Source: Gammaproteobacteria bacterium
Lineage (GTDB): Bacteria; Pseudomonadota; Gammaproteobacteria; Thiohalobacterales; Thiohalobacteraceae
Assembly (NCBI GenBank): GCA_019911805.1
Contig: JAIOJV010000125.1
Location: 1 to 54,562, forward strand
DNA length: 54,562 nucleotides
Direction of reading: 5' to 3'
Made by a program: the position numbers and the translations under genes
Shown here: positions 37,480-47,549 of the stretch, one piece after another
Layout of the letters: each line of letters opens with the position of its first letter
How positions within the stretch are numbered: the first letter of the stretch is position 1
Notes under the pieces: model-generated
What the model was told of the DNA's origin: nothing
What the model saw: only the letters and a program-made list of their open reading frames with translations
The model's database searches: none

Positions 37480-37680
37480 ATGATTGATCGATATACAAAA
37501 ATAATTTTAACAGTAATAGCAATTAATCTCACAGTAATTGTTGCCGGTGATGCAGCTAAATTGTTTATTCCAGAGGTTTGGGCACAACAAACGATCCCTG
37601 TCTTTGTTGAAGGCGGACGGCTTGATTATGAAACCGATGTAAGTGGTGGCCCAACACTTAAAGTTTGCACCAATTGCTGA
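37480..37680 (+). CDS. Small secreted or membrane-anchored protein, 66 aa
   Basis: 66-aa ORF with GGAGGAG at 37466-37472 and ATG 37480. An N-terminal hydrophobic helix ('IILTVIAINLTVIVAGDAA') is followed by 'EVWAQQTIPVFVEGG' and a C-terminal CTNC. The 'YTKIILTVIA' opening is seen in many uncharacterised small proteins. Function unknown. Very AT-rich. Confidence 0.7.
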   Translation: MIDRYTKIILTVIAINLTVIVAGDAAKLFIPEVWAQQTIPVFVEGGRLDYETDVSGGPTLKVCTNC

Positions 37681-37702
37681 GACGAGTTGCAGCCTGGATT
37701 TC

Positions 37703-37766
37703 CCCTAAAACAATAGACACCCGTATACTTTAATTTAAAACGTGTGAGTGTCTACCGTTTTGAGGG
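37703..37766. mobile_element. Short inverted-repeat element, probable IS/MITE remnant
   Basis: CCCTAAAACAATAGACACCC (37703-37722) is inverted, with a few mismatches, at 37746-37766. TAGACAC-type ends are common in IS3-like elements, and the next 40 bases look like the degraded start of a transposase leader. No coding sequence survives. Confidence 0.45.
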
Positions 37767-37818
37767 AAGTCCAATATTGGGAGGCCGAAAGTGGCGTAGA
37801 AAGAGAAACAACTTCATG

Positions 37819-37840
37819 TTGCTGAACTCAGGTGTTAGGT
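37819..37840 (+). other. attC-like right end (core GTTAGGT)
   Basis: TTGCTGAACTCAGGTGTTAGGT resembles the L'-R' end of integron attC sites (AACTCAGGCGTTRRRY). Its left half is not visible and may be disrupted by the inverted-repeat element just upstream. Confidence 0.4.
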
Positions 37841-37856
37841 GCTACAGGAGGGGGCT

Positions 37857-38261
37857 TTGGCATTCGGAGTCGCTGGTAAGGTATTCGTGATTTGGCTGGG
37901 TCTTCTTGTGTTGGCCATTGTGAATGGCACGCTTCGAGAAGCGATCCTTATTCCAACACTAGGAAAACCCCCAGGGCTCATCCTTAGCGGCACTCTCCTG
38001 TCTGGAGCCATTCTTGCAATTGCATACTTTGCGTTGCCGTGGCTTGGGCGGTCATCGGTTGCAAGGTACGTCGCCATTGGCTTTGGTTGGTTGTGCCTCA
38101 CCTTGGCGTTTGAGTTTACGTTTGGACTTCTTATCCAAGGTAAACCGTGGTCACAAATACTTGAGGCGTACACTTTCAAAGATGGGAACATTTGGTCCCT
38201 TGTTCTACTTGTCACAGCTAGTGCGCCATACCTCGCCGCCAAGTTCAGAGGTTGGGCGTGA
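37857..38261 (+). CDS. Four-helix membrane protein of unknown function
   Basis: 134-aa protein with four predicted membrane helices ('VIWLGLLVLAIVNGTL', 'LILSGTLLSGAILAIAYFAL', 'YVAIGFGWLCLTLAFEFTF', 'IWSLVLLVTASAPYLAA'). A TTG at 37857 is chosen because AGGAGG (37846-37851) is correctly placed; GTG 37839 is the alternative. The gene sits between two attC-like sequences, like a cassette ORF. No domain recognised. Confidence 0.65.
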   Translation: MAFGVAGKVFVIWLGLLVLAIVNGTLREAILIPTLGKPPGLILSGTLLSGAILAIAYFALPWLGRSSVARYVAIGFGWLCLTLAFEFTFGLLIQGKPWSQILEAYTFKDGNIWSLVLLVTASAPYLAAKFRGWA

Positions 38262-38271
38262 GGTCGGCAGC

Positions 38272-38336
38272 GCCTAATAAATCGTTCAAGCGTGACTCCG
38301 TTTCGCTGCGGTCATTTAACTCGAACATTGAGTGCC
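38272..38336 (+). other. attC-like site
   Basis: Begins GCCTAATAAATCGTTCAAGC 10 bases after a stop codon and ends TTTAACTCGAACATTGAGT, with an imperfect hairpin (GACTCCGTTTCGCTGCGGTC) between. Layout R''-L''-stem-L'-R' matches integron attC sites, although the R' core is degenerate. Confidence 0.5.
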
Positions 38337-38364
38337 TACCGAGCGGTTGTAGGAGATCGATGCA

Positions 38365-39276
38365 ATGAATTCGTCCGATTTGGATTACCTCGTCAGAAAC
38401 CAAGTGTTCGAATTCCTTGGCGAACTCACCAAACTTCACGGTGATGTCCTTCCAATCGCTCCATTACGAGCTGGCACTTGGTTTCGAGGCGAGCGGGTGC
38501 CGCTTCTCGGACCGCAGGGAATCTTCAAGCCCAGAATATTGGAGCTTCCACTTTCAATCACCACCGCACCGAACAGCCCCTACGATGACTCGTTTACTTC
38601 CGAGGGTATGGTGCGATATCGATACCGGGGCACTGATCCCCAGCATCATGACAATGTGGGCCTCCGGGCCGCAATGATGCACAGGAGGCCCTTGGTGTAC
38701 TTCCATGGCGTAGTGCCAGGCCGGTATGTCGCGGCATGGCCCGCATTCATTGTTGCTGACGATCCAAAGGGGTTGTGCGTAACTGTCGCGGTTGATGACA
38801 AGGCGTCACTCTCAACTCCGATGGAGCACTGGGTGGCGGATGACGGTTCCGCTGCTCGCCGCAAATACATCACTTCTGCGGTAAAAGTTCGGTTGCATCA
38901 GCGGCTTTTCCGCGAGCGAGTGCTGGCCGCGTACCGGGAGCAATGCGCATTGTGCAGGCTTCGGCATGTGTCTCTTCTTGAAGCTGCTCATATCACCCCA
39001 GATTCCGATCCAGGTGGTGAGCCTGTAGTGACCAATGGCGTGTCCCTGTGCAAGCTGCACCATGCTGCGTTCGATCAGAACATCCTCGGCATCCGCCCCG
39101 ATTACGTGGTCGAGATCAGAAGCGATATCCTGAAAGAGGTGGATGGCCCAATGCTCCGGTTTGGGCTTCAGGAAATGCACGGTAGTAAGATCAATGTGCC
39201 ACGCCGGCAGCACTTGAGGCCTGACAAAGTGGCCCTTGAGCAGCGGTACCAATCGTTCCTGGAAGTACAGTTATAA
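38365..39276 (+). CDS. HNH endonuclease domain protein
   Basis: 303-aa protein. The C-terminal third carries an HNH nuclease: 'QCALCRLRHVSLLEAAHI' (Cys pair and first His), 'NGVSLCKLHHAAFD' (Asn and His), 'LGIRPDYVVEI'. The N-terminal ~180 residues, with 'YRYRGTDPQHHDNVGLRAA', form a conserved partner domain of restriction-type HNH proteins. Probably a DNA-cleaving defence or restriction enzyme; no methyltransferase lies next to it. It is bracketed by attC-like sequences and precedes the DUF262 gene. Confidence 0.85.
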   Translation: MNSSDLDYLVRNQVFEFLGELTKLHGDVLPIAPLRAGTWFRGERVPLLGPQGIFKPRILELPLSITTAPNSPYDDSFTSEGMVRYRYRGTDPQHHDNVGLRAAMMHRRPLVYFHGVVPGRYVAAWPAFIVADDPKGLCVTVAVDDKASLSTPMEHWVADDGSAARRKYITSAVKVRLHQRLFRERVLAAYREQCALCRLRHVSLLEAAHITPDSDPGGEPVVTNGVSLCKLHHAAFDQNILGIRPDYVVEIRSDILKEVDGPMLRFGLQEMHGSKINVPRRQHLRPDKVALEQRYQSFLEVQL

Positions 39277-39280
39277 TGGC

Positions 39281-39378
39281 ACCCAATAAATCGTTGCAGC
39301 GAACGTTTGGCCCGGTGCGTACTTTTACTACCAAAAAATACGTATCGTCTCAAACACTGTTGAAGTCAGCCGTTAGAC
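39281..39378 (+). other. attC-like site (core GTTAGAC)
   Basis: Starts ACCCAATAAATCGTTGCAGC, 5 bases after the HNH gene, and ends CAGCCGTTAGAC. The left end closely matches that of 38272 (AATAAATCGTT with an AGCG tail). The right core fits GTTRRRY. Confidence 0.45.
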
Positions 39379-39425
39379 ATAAGAGCTGACAAACTTCTAC
39401 CCACCCACTAACAGAGAATTGCATT

Positions 39426-41330
39426 ATGGCTGGTTCGACCTTTCAGACTAATCCTTACGACCTTTACAAGCTCTTGGAAGATTGTCATCGCGGTATTCTG
39501 CAATTGCCGGACTTTCAACGTAGCTGGGTATGGGATGAGGAGCGAATCAAGAGCCTAATTGCGTCGATCTCGCGTGCCTTTCCAGTGGGTGCACTAATGA
39601 CGCTGGATACGGGTGGCGAAGTGAATTTCAAGCCGCGTCCTGTGGAAGGTGCGCCCACCGAGGCAAAAAATACCTTGCCTCACTCCCTCTTGCTGGATGG
39701 ACAGCAGCGCATGACTTCGCTGTATCAGGTGACGTTGCGCGGCAAGGTGGTCGAGACGGTCACTCCAAAAAATAAGAAAGTAAAGCGCTGGTTCTACATT
39801 GATATCCGCAAAGCATTGGACCCCACAGTTGACCGCGAAGAAGCCATCGTCGGTGTACCTGAGGATCGAGTTATCCGGACCGATTTTGGTCGCGAGGTCG
39901 TGCTTAATCTATCCACGTCGGAGAACGAATACACGGCACTGATGTACCCCGTGACCCAGGTATTCGACTGGGACCACTGGCAAGATGGGTTCGATGAGCA
40001 GTGGCGCGGCGACGGACACGAGGCAGTACGCAAAACCTTTCGTGCCTTCAAAAGCCTAGTGCTGGAGAATTTCAAGTATTACCGTGTGCCAGTGATCTCA
40101 TTGGACCGCAGCACCTCTAAGGAGGCAGTGTGCGTCGTGTTCGAGAAGGTGAATACCGGCGGCAAGCCGCTGGATGCCTTCGAGCTGGTGACGGCGATGT
40201 ATGCGGCAGACGGTCACGAGTTGCGTAAGGACTGGTACGGGGACGAAGAGCACAAGGGGCGCCATCGACGTTTTGTCGATACATTGCGCCCGGCTGACTC
40301 AGAAGCGGGGATCATCGCTAACGTTAGCAATACCGACTTCCTGCAAGCGATCTCGCTGTTCTACACGCGGGAGCGCCGTCGCGAAGCGGAGCGTGCAGGC
40401 AAAACAGGCAAGGAGCTGCCGGCCGTGATCGGCAATCGCCAAGCACTGCTGAATCTTCCGCTGACGGCTTACAAGCAGTATGAGAAGCAAGTGGAGCAAG
40501 GCTTCTCGCAGGCAGCGAAATTCCTGCATATGCAACATATCTACCGCATCTTTGATCTACCCTATCAATCGCAAATCGTGCCGCTAGCGGCCATCATTGC
40601 CGATCTCGGCGAGGCCTGGGAGCACGAAACCAACCGTGCCAAGCTGGTGCGCTGGTACTGGAATGGCGTGTTCGGTGAGCTATACGGCTCGGCAGTGGAG
40701 TCGCGCATTGCCCGAGATTTCATGGAAGTGCCGCGCTGGCTGCAGGGCGGGCCAGAGCCTTCCACGGTGAGCGAGACCAATTTCCGTGCAGACCGCTTGA
40801 AGACCATGCGCATGCGCCTTTCAGCCGCCTACAAGGGCGTAAACGCGCTACTGATGAAGGAAGGGGCGGAGGATTTCCGTTCCGGGCAAAAGTTTGACCA
40901 TACCGTGTTCTTCGGCGAGAACGTGGATATCCACCACATCTTCCCGCAGGACTGGTGCAAAAAACAGGGCATCAAACCCGCGATATACGATTCCATCATT
41001 AACAAGACGCCGCTGTCATTCCGCACCAACCGCATCATCGGTGGTGTTGCCCCATCTGCATACTTAGCCAAGCTAGAAAAGGGCGACGTGCAGACTCCGA
41101 CAATCGATCGAGCTCGTCTGGATGCCTACCTACGCTCGCACCTTATCGACCCGGACATGCTGCGTAGTGATGACTTCGAGACCTTCATGGGAGACCGGCA
41201 GAGACAATTGCTTGCGCTAATTGCGCAGGCGACCGGCAAGGCCGCCTACACAGGAGATGTACCTGAAGAGGGCGTGGATGTGGAAGGCGATGCAGATATG
41301 ATCGAAGCCGAGATGGTGATTCCTGCGTGA
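39426..41330 (+). CDS. DUF262 / HNH (GmrSD-like) putative type IV restriction protein
   Basis: 634-aa single-chain protein. The N-terminal DUF262 (GmrS-like, ParB/DndB-related) domain shows 'LPDFQRSWVWDEERI', 'LLDGQQRMTSLY' and 'VFEKVNTGGKPLDAFELV'. The C-terminal half carries a DUF1524-like HNH motif 'VDIHHIFPQDW' with 'NKTPLSFRTNR'. GmrSD enzymes cleave phage DNA with modified cytosines, so a phage-defence role is likely. It stands alone, without a helicase or methylase partner; the final 50 residues are acidic. Long for a cassette gene. Confidence 0.85.
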   Translation: MAGSTFQTNPYDLYKLLEDCHRGILQLPDFQRSWVWDEERIKSLIASISRAFPVGALMTLDTGGEVNFKPRPVEGAPTEAKNTLPHSLLLDGQQRMTSLYQVTLRGKVVETVTPKNKKVKRWFYIDIRKALDPTVDREEAIVGVPEDRVIRTDFGREVVLNLSTSENEYTALMYPVTQVFDWDHWQDGFDEQWRGDGHEAVRKTFRAFKSLVLENFKYYRVPVISLDRSTSKEAVCVVFEKVNTGGKPLDAFELVTAMYAADGHELRKDWYGDEEHKGRHRRFVDTLRPADSEAGIIANVSNTDFLQAISLFYTRERRREAERAGKTGKELPAVIGNRQALLNLPLTAYKQYEKQVEQGFSQAAKFLHMQHIYRIFDLPYQSQIVPLAAIIADLGEAWEHETNRAKLVRWYWNGVFGELYGSAVESRIARDFMEVPRWLQGGPEPSTVSETNFRADRLKTMRMRLSAAYKGVNALLMKEGAEDFRSGQKFDHTVFFGENVDIHHIFPQDWCKKQGIKPAIYDSIINKTPLSFRTNRIIGGVAPSAYLAKLEKGDVQTPTIDRARLDAYLRSHLIDPDMLRSDDFETFMGDRQRQLLALIAQATGKAAYTGDVPEEGVDVEGDADMIEAEMVIPA

Positions 41331-41980
41331 TTCAGGGCAGCAGCGGCAAGACCACGTCCAGCAGCGCCATCAATGCGGACGGGATAGTTCCTACAGTTTG
41401 GTGGGCGCCCTGAGCTAAAGAGTCAGGAGTGTCGAAGATACCGAAGCTAAAACCTAGGGCAACCTATAACTACAGCAACGAATTCAGTATTATAACGATA
41501 AGGTTGAGTCAATTAGACGGGGTTGCCGTGCAAGATATCGACGACGCACTTTTCATCCACCTGTTTATCTTTTGTAGTGGTCAACTGATTCTGGACACTT
41601 TGTAAAGATCTTTTTCATAATCCAACGATGTTTTGTAACCGGACATCCAGTACAGGTACTTAGCATTGTAATATACCGCCACATCTCCCTGGAGATCGGC
41701 GATCGCCTCCTGCCGGATTTGGTACAACCGATCACCGATGCATCTGACCACTTTATTTCGCCGCCACCCAAGCATGGATGATTTTAAGCAAATCGTCTTT
41801 GCTGTCCTTCAGTGCCCTTGTGGTCCGCCGCTACTTTCCACGACTATGCAGGGGGACCTTTCGAAAAGATTAAGGCCGCAATCTCGGCCTCGCAGATGTC
41901 GCGAGGATAGCGCTTACCATGAAAAAATGAAGCGCCGCACCATATATAAATATGGTTAATCGTAATAAAAAATAGCGAAG
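41331..41980. other. 650-base gene-poor stretch with IS debris
   Basis: No convincing intact gene. It holds a transposase remnant on the minus strand (41576-41775) and AT-rich spacer up to the next ORF. The bases 41780-41930 may be further degraded transposase sequence, but I cannot support a reading frame. Confidence 0.6.
41576..41775 (-). pseudogene. C-terminal remnant of an IS3-like transposase
   Basis: A 64-residue minus-strand reading frame contains 'VYYNAKYLYWMSGYKTSLDYE', recognisable as a decayed YYN-x-RxHxxLGYxSPxxYE motif found at the C-terminus of IS3-family integrase-type transposases (quoted in part: SGYKTSLDYE). The stop is next to GTGGTCAACTGATTCTGGAC, which resembles an IS3-family terminal end. 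The catalytic DDE residues are absent. Confidence 0.55.
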
Positions 41981-42385
41981 ATGAAACTTGAGCAAGATCC
42001 TCACCGCTTGGCCCAGCTCAGCGCTCATCATATACCGGAGCGATCGGGAATCTGGTGGGTTACTGTAATCGCTATTGGCGTGCTTATCGGCAATCTGCTG
42101 AGTTTCGGGTCGTATCAACTTTATGTAAGCTGGGAATTGCACCAACTGGCAATCTCGTTGAGAACCGAGGCAGATAAACAAGCGGAAAGATCGAAGGCAA
42201 ACATGGAGCGCATCGCAAAAAACAATGAGGCGTTGAGAAAGGAGCGGGAAAAGCAAAGTGCGATTAACGCCGCGCTTTTGGAAACCTGCGCGTTCTGGAG
42301 GCAGCAGGTAGTGAATGAAAATACGCTGCAAAATAGAGCCTACCGAGATGCTGCATGCTCTCGTGCAAGTAGCTCCGTTCGGTGA
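41981..42385 (+). CDS. Membrane-anchored coiled-coil protein, unknown
   Basis: 134-aa protein: about 24 polar residues, one membrane helix ('IWWVTVIAIGVLIGNLLSF'), then a strongly charged heptad-like segment ('RTEADKQAERSKANMERIAK') predicted to form a coiled coil, and a C-terminal part with two cysteines. Resembles uncharacterised mobile-element proteins only in general shape. Start ATG 41981 with a weak AGCGAAG upstream. Confidence 0.6.
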   Translation: MKLEQDPHRLAQLSAHHIPERSGIWWVTVIAIGVLIGNLLSFGSYQLYVSWELHQLAISLRTEADKQAERSKANMERIAKNNEALRKEREKQSAINAALLETCAFWRQQVVNENTLQNRAYRDAACSRASSSVR

Positions 42386-42387
42386 GT

Positions 42388-42421
42388 GCCATTGCTAACC
42401 AGCGTTGCCGCGGCGTTAGGC
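42388..42421 (+). other. Short attC-like sequence (core GTTAGGC)
   Basis: GCCATTGCTAACCAGCGTTG continuing to CGGCGTTAGGC gives a TAAC/GTTA inverted pair around a GC-rich loop, immediately after the coiled-coil gene. The R' core GTTAGGC is a consensus attC core; the site is short. Confidence 0.4.
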
Positions 42422-42442
42422 CACAATAGACAAGTAGGTTGA

Positions 42443-43084
42443 ATGCGTTTACAGGGGAAAATCACGCGTTGGGATGATGAAAAAGGCTTTGGCTTCATCT
42501 CATGGCATGGCGATGGGAGTTCGGTCTTTGTACACATTAAAGCCTTCTCACGAACGTCACGTCGGCCGGAAGTAGGGGATATTGTTTCTTACGAAGTGGC
42601 CAAAGGTAAGGACGGCAAATCAAGAGCCGAAAAAGTCCGTTATTCAGATCAATCAAAACCTAAAAAGCGGGCAGCTGATAAGCGTCAACATGGCTTATTA
42701 CCGGTTATTTTTACCTCATTGTTCGTGTGCTTCCTACTTGTCGCTGCATACTTCAACCGAATATCTTGGTTGGTAGTGAGTGTGTACTTTGCAACGGGCC
42801 TTATTACTTTTTTCACTTACGGTTGGGATAAGTCATCGGCCCGATTGGGGAACTGGCGTACCCCAGAATCAAACTTGCATTTGATGGGGCTGGTTGGTGG
42901 CTGGCCCGGTGCGTTGGCAGCACAACGCCTTTTACGACATAAGTCCAGCAAGCAGGAATTCTTATCGGTGTTTTGGGTTACAGTATTTCTGAACGTGGCG
43001 GCAGTAGGTTTCCTGGTGTGGAGTGGTGATACAGGTTTCATCAATCAACTTATAGACGAGGTTTGGCAGAATGCGGCCTACTGA
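42443..43084 (+). CDS. Cold-shock domain - DUF1294 membrane protein
   Basis: 213-aa fusion: residues 1-70 are a cold-shock (OB-fold) domain with RNP motifs 'KGFGFISW' and 'VFVHIKAF'; a basic linker follows, then the DUF1294 membrane domain with 'FFTYGWDKSSARLGNWRTPE', cited by its WDK and 'RTPESNLH' core. The CSD-DUF1294 architecture is well known in proteobacteria; the function is unknown, presumably nucleic-acid binding at the membrane. It follows an attC-like core. Confidence 0.88.
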   Translation: MRLQGKITRWDDEKGFGFISWHGDGSSVFVHIKAFSRTSRRPEVGDIVSYEVAKGKDGKSRAEKVRYSDQSKPKKRAADKRQHGLLPVIFTSLFVCFLLVAAYFNRISWLVVSVYFATGLITFFTYGWDKSSARLGNWRTPESNLHLMGLVGGWPGALAAQRLLRHKSSKQEFLSVFWVTVFLNVAAVGFLVWSGDTGFINQLIDEVWQNAAY

Positions 43085-43209
43085 ATTGCTGTAATCGACG
43101 TTTGACCCGCCACCCATTATTCTGCCGCAAAAACGGGCGTCACCTCAAACGCACCTGAACCCAGGCACTCGGCCTCAATCAAACCAAACGCCACCATCGT
43201 GATTTCATC

Positions 43210-43644
43210 ATGAGCCCCAGAAGCCGACGCGTACTGCAGGCAATCCTGTATGAGGCTTTTGCCATTACCTTCGTTGCACCAGTCTTGAGTGTCATTTTTG
43301 ACGAACCGCCTACCTCAACCATAGGGCTTGCTTTTGTTCTATCGAGTATTGCGCTCGGGTGGAACTACGTGTTCAACACAATCTTCGAGTACTGGGAGGC
43401 GCGTCAGTCGGTACAAGGTCGTTCGTTTGTCAGGCGCCTGGCGCATGGCATTGGGTTCGAGGGTGGCCTCGTTGTCATGCTGGTTCCAGTGATGGCGCTC
43501 TGGTTGAATACTTCAGCACTGAATGCGTTCCTGGCGAATCTTGGTCTCTTAGCGTTCTTCTTCGTCTATGCCATTGCTTTCACATGGGCCTTCGATCGCG
43601 TGTTCGGCCTTCCAGAATCCGCGGTAAAGCATGGTGAGCCCTAA
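43210..43644 (+). CDS. PACE family (AceI-like) efflux transporter
   Basis: 144-aa, four-helix protein made of two bacterial transmembrane pair domains. 'RRVLQAILYEAFAITFVAPV' contains the conserved membrane Glu of helix 1 (E16), and 'WNYVFNTIFEYWEAR' is the family signature. Such proteins export biocides such as chlorhexidine or short-chain diamines. It is the last gene of the accessory island before the tRNA. Confidence 0.9.
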   Translation: MSPRSRRVLQAILYEAFAITFVAPVLSVIFDEPPTSTIGLAFVLSSIALGWNYVFNTIFEYWEARQSVQGRSFVRRLAHGIGFEGGLVVMLVPVMALWLNTSALNAFLANLGLLAFFFVYAIAFTWAFDRVFGLPESAVKHGEP

Positions 43645-43760
43645 TCTGTCGTTTCAGATGTCCGCTTTGGAAGCGGCTTAATTCAACTGCTGGAAATGGG
43701 GAATTACTGTGCGTTTGAAGGGGTGGCTCGAAGGCCGTGTGCGGAGCGGGGCTTCGCGCA

Positions 43761-43814
43761 CGCCCTCAGACTGAGTCTGAGGGCTGGAAATCACGCGGGT
43801 GTGGCATCGGAGAT
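43761..43814 (+). repeat. Right copy of the ~54-base island-edge repeat
   Basis: Shares the AATCACGCGGGTG core and hairpin layout with 36201-36254. Here the hairpin is a perfect palindrome (CCCTCAGACTGAGTCTGAGG followed by G, 43763-43783). It touches the 3' end of the tRNA-Arg. Confidence 0.5.
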
Positions 43815-43890
43815 GGCGCGCCCGACAGGATTCGAACCTGTGACCCCCGCCTTCGGAGGGCGGTACTCTATCCAGCTGAGCTACGGGCGC
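43814..43890 (-). tRNA. tRNA-Arg (anticodon CCG)
   Basis: Reading the minus strand, a 77-base cloverleaf: acceptor GCGCCCG pairs with CGGGCGC, D-arm AGCTCAGCTGGATAGAGTA, anticodon stem CCGCC/GGCGG with loop CTCCGAA (anticodon CCG, reading CGG), T-arm ACAGGTTCGAATCCTGT, discriminator G and encoded CCA (43814-43816). Its 3' end faces the accessory island, the usual side for tRNA-targeted integration. Confidence 0.97.
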
Positions 43891-44018
43891 AATGCTTGGA
43901 CGGGGTACTTTACAGGGCGTCGGCGCCGGCGTCCATGGCGGCACGCTGGCGCTGCGATGAGTGCTGGTGCGGGCTTGCAGCGATCGGCGCGGTGACGGTT
44001 GCGGCTCTGCGGTGTGCT

Positions 44019-44240
44019 TCAGGCGAAGGTGTCGAGCAGCGCACCGAGCATGTCGTCGGCCGCCTCGATGACCTTGGCGGAGGCGGCGACCTGCAACTCC
44101 TGCGGCTTCAGTGCGACCAGGGCGGCGGTCATGTCGGTGGTGGTGCCTGCGCTGGCGATCTGGGAGGCGCTCGTGCGCACGCCCTGCACACCCTTCTGGA
44201 TGCCGAGCTGGCCCAGCGCCGCGATGGAATCTATGGTCAT
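44019..44240 (-). CDS. Small flagellar-rod-C-terminal-like protein
   Basis: 73-aa protein resembling a free-standing flagellar basal-body rod/hook C-terminal segment: 'TDMTAALVALKPQELQVAASA' (typical 'LVELKxAxxxvqAsaKv' pattern), 'KVIEAADDMLGALLD'. Small proteins of this type occur widely in proteobacteria without proven function. GCGAGG lies about 11 bases before the start. No other flagellar gene is nearby. Confidence 0.65.
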   Translation of the reverse strand: MTIDSIAALGQLGIQKGVQGVRTSASQIASAGTTTDMTAALVALKPQELQVAASAKVIEAADDMLGALLDTFA

Positions 44241-44285
44241 GGTCGGTATGCCTCGCTGGGTGTGGTGGCCACGGTGCCCACTGTA

Positions 44286-44576
44286 TCAGACGAACAGGTC
44301 GAGCAGCCGCCCGACGTCCCCCCCGGCCGCACCGATACTGTCTTCGTCTAGTTCGGCGCCCGTCTGCTGGGCGGCTTCGGTGGACGGCGATGCCGTTTCA
44401 GGGTGCGCGTCGTCCGGGTGCCCTTCCCGGTGCCGCCGGTCCTCCGGGCTGATGGTCTCGACCTCGTCGGGGCCGGCCACCGGCCGGGCGGTTTCCTGGG
44501 GCGTCTGCTGCTGTGCCGGTCGCGGCGGTTCGACCGCGACGTGACTGATCGGGATGGGGGCGGGGATGATGATCAT
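44286..44576 (-). CDS. Hypothetical low-complexity small protein
   Basis: 96-aa minus-strand ORF, proline/glutamate/alanine-rich and probably disordered, 45 bases upstream of the preceding minus-strand gene in the same direction. The coding case rests on position and frame only; the ribosome site is weak. No domain is recognised. Confidence 0.4.
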   Translation of the reverse strand: MIIIPAPIPISHVAVEPPRPAQQQTPQETARPVAGPDEVETISPEDRRHREGHPDDAHPETASPSTEAAQQTGAELDEDSIGAAGGDVGRLLDLFV

Positions 44577-44862
44577 GCTGGATCAACCGGTCGTGGCGGT
44601 GGCTGGTCGGTTGCCTCGCCGCGGGTCCTGGGGGCGATTGCGGTCCTCGCGGCGTGGCTGGGTCCCTCCGCTGAGCCTATCGGCTCAATCGAATTCTATC
44701 TTTAGTAGAGCCGGGGTTGAGTCGGGATTGAGCCAGGGTCGAGGCTCAAATAGTGATGCTTTTCCGTGAGCTGCATTTCCCGCTATACTTCTTCCCTTGT
44801 GAGCGTACCGCCTCGGTGGCGGGCCCGCTCCACGCCACACATCGTAATGGAGATATCCCACC

Positions 44863-45345
44863 GTGAGCCATCAAGACAGGGTTTTCTTTGGTACATTCGC
44901 CGCCATTCTGGGCTTCCTGATCGTCTTTGCGGTGGTGATCTATTTCATCGCCCGGTCCATCGGGAACGCCGAGGCCGCCACCGATGAAAACGCCCTGTTG
45001 ACTCAGGTCATCGAGGAGAACATCAAGCCGGTGGGCACGGTGGTGGTAGCCGACGAATCGGGCGCCACGGCCGCCGCTGAAGACACTGCTGCGGCGGCGG
45101 CTCCGCGCGCCGGCGACGAGGTCTACAACAGCGCCTGCATGGCCTGTCACGCCACCAGCGCCGCCGGCGCGCCCAAGGTTGGCGACACGGCCGCCTGGGC
45201 GCCACGCATCGAACAGGGCATGGACACGCTGGTGCAGCACTCCATCAATGGGCTGCGCGCCATGCCGCCGCGCGGGACCTGCGCCAATTGCTCCGACGAT
45301 GACCTGAAGGCCGCGGTCACGTATATGGTCGAGCACAGCCAGTAA
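44863..45345 (+). CDS. Membrane-anchored cytochrome c5 family protein
   Basis: 160-aa cytochrome: N-terminal helix ('FFGTFAAILGFLIVFAVVIYF'), an alanine-rich linker, and a cytochrome c5 domain with heme motif C92-M-A-C95-H96, Met ligand in 'LRAMPPRG', and the extra C-terminal cysteine pair 'CANC' typical of cytochrome c5. It starts with GTG 44863 after GGAGA. It could feed electrons to the periplasmic denitrification enzymes, but it is a core gene beside rep in many gammaproteobacteria. Confidence 0.92.
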   Translation: MSHQDRVFFGTFAAILGFLIVFAVVIYFIARSIGNAEAATDENALLTQVIEENIKPVGTVVVADESGATAAAEDTAAAAAPRAGDEVYNSACMACHATSAAGAPKVGDTAAWAPRIEQGMDTLVQHSINGLRAMPPRGTCANCSDDDLKAAVTYMVEHSQ

Positions 45346-45362
45346 GCCGTCCGTTCGTGTCA

Positions 45363-45396
45363 CGCAAAAGGCCGCGCAGTCGCGCGGCCTTTTGCG
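45363..45396. terminator. Bidirectional terminator between cytochrome c5 and rep
   Basis: A stem of about 14 bp (CGCAAAAGGCCGCG, 45363-45376, with its inverse 45383-45396) with A-tract and T-tract inside the arms, lying between two convergent genes. Works as an intrinsic terminator in both directions. Confidence 0.85.
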
Positions 45397-45459
45397 TTGG
45401 CGGTACCTGTGCCTGGTCGAGGCCTTCGCGGGTGCGGCCTTTCGACCGGGATCTGGCCT

Positions 45460-47460
<2,001 letters not shown>

Positions 47461-47549
47461 GGCGACCGCATTTCGGAGAGGGGGAACGTCGGCAGGAGTC
47501 TACCCCATCGCGCGGGGCACGGATATCTTGACCCTTGCCGCGCTGGCGG

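Noticed and set aside
41738-41959. A 73-codon plus-strand frame in the IS debris
   Set aside because: It overlaps the opposite-strand transposase remnant and has no recognisable content.
36201-43814. A complete tRNA-derived att direct repeat bounding the island
   Set aside because: The tRNA-Arg 3' end is not duplicated at the left edge; the shared sequence is outside the tRNA, so only a weaker border claim is made.
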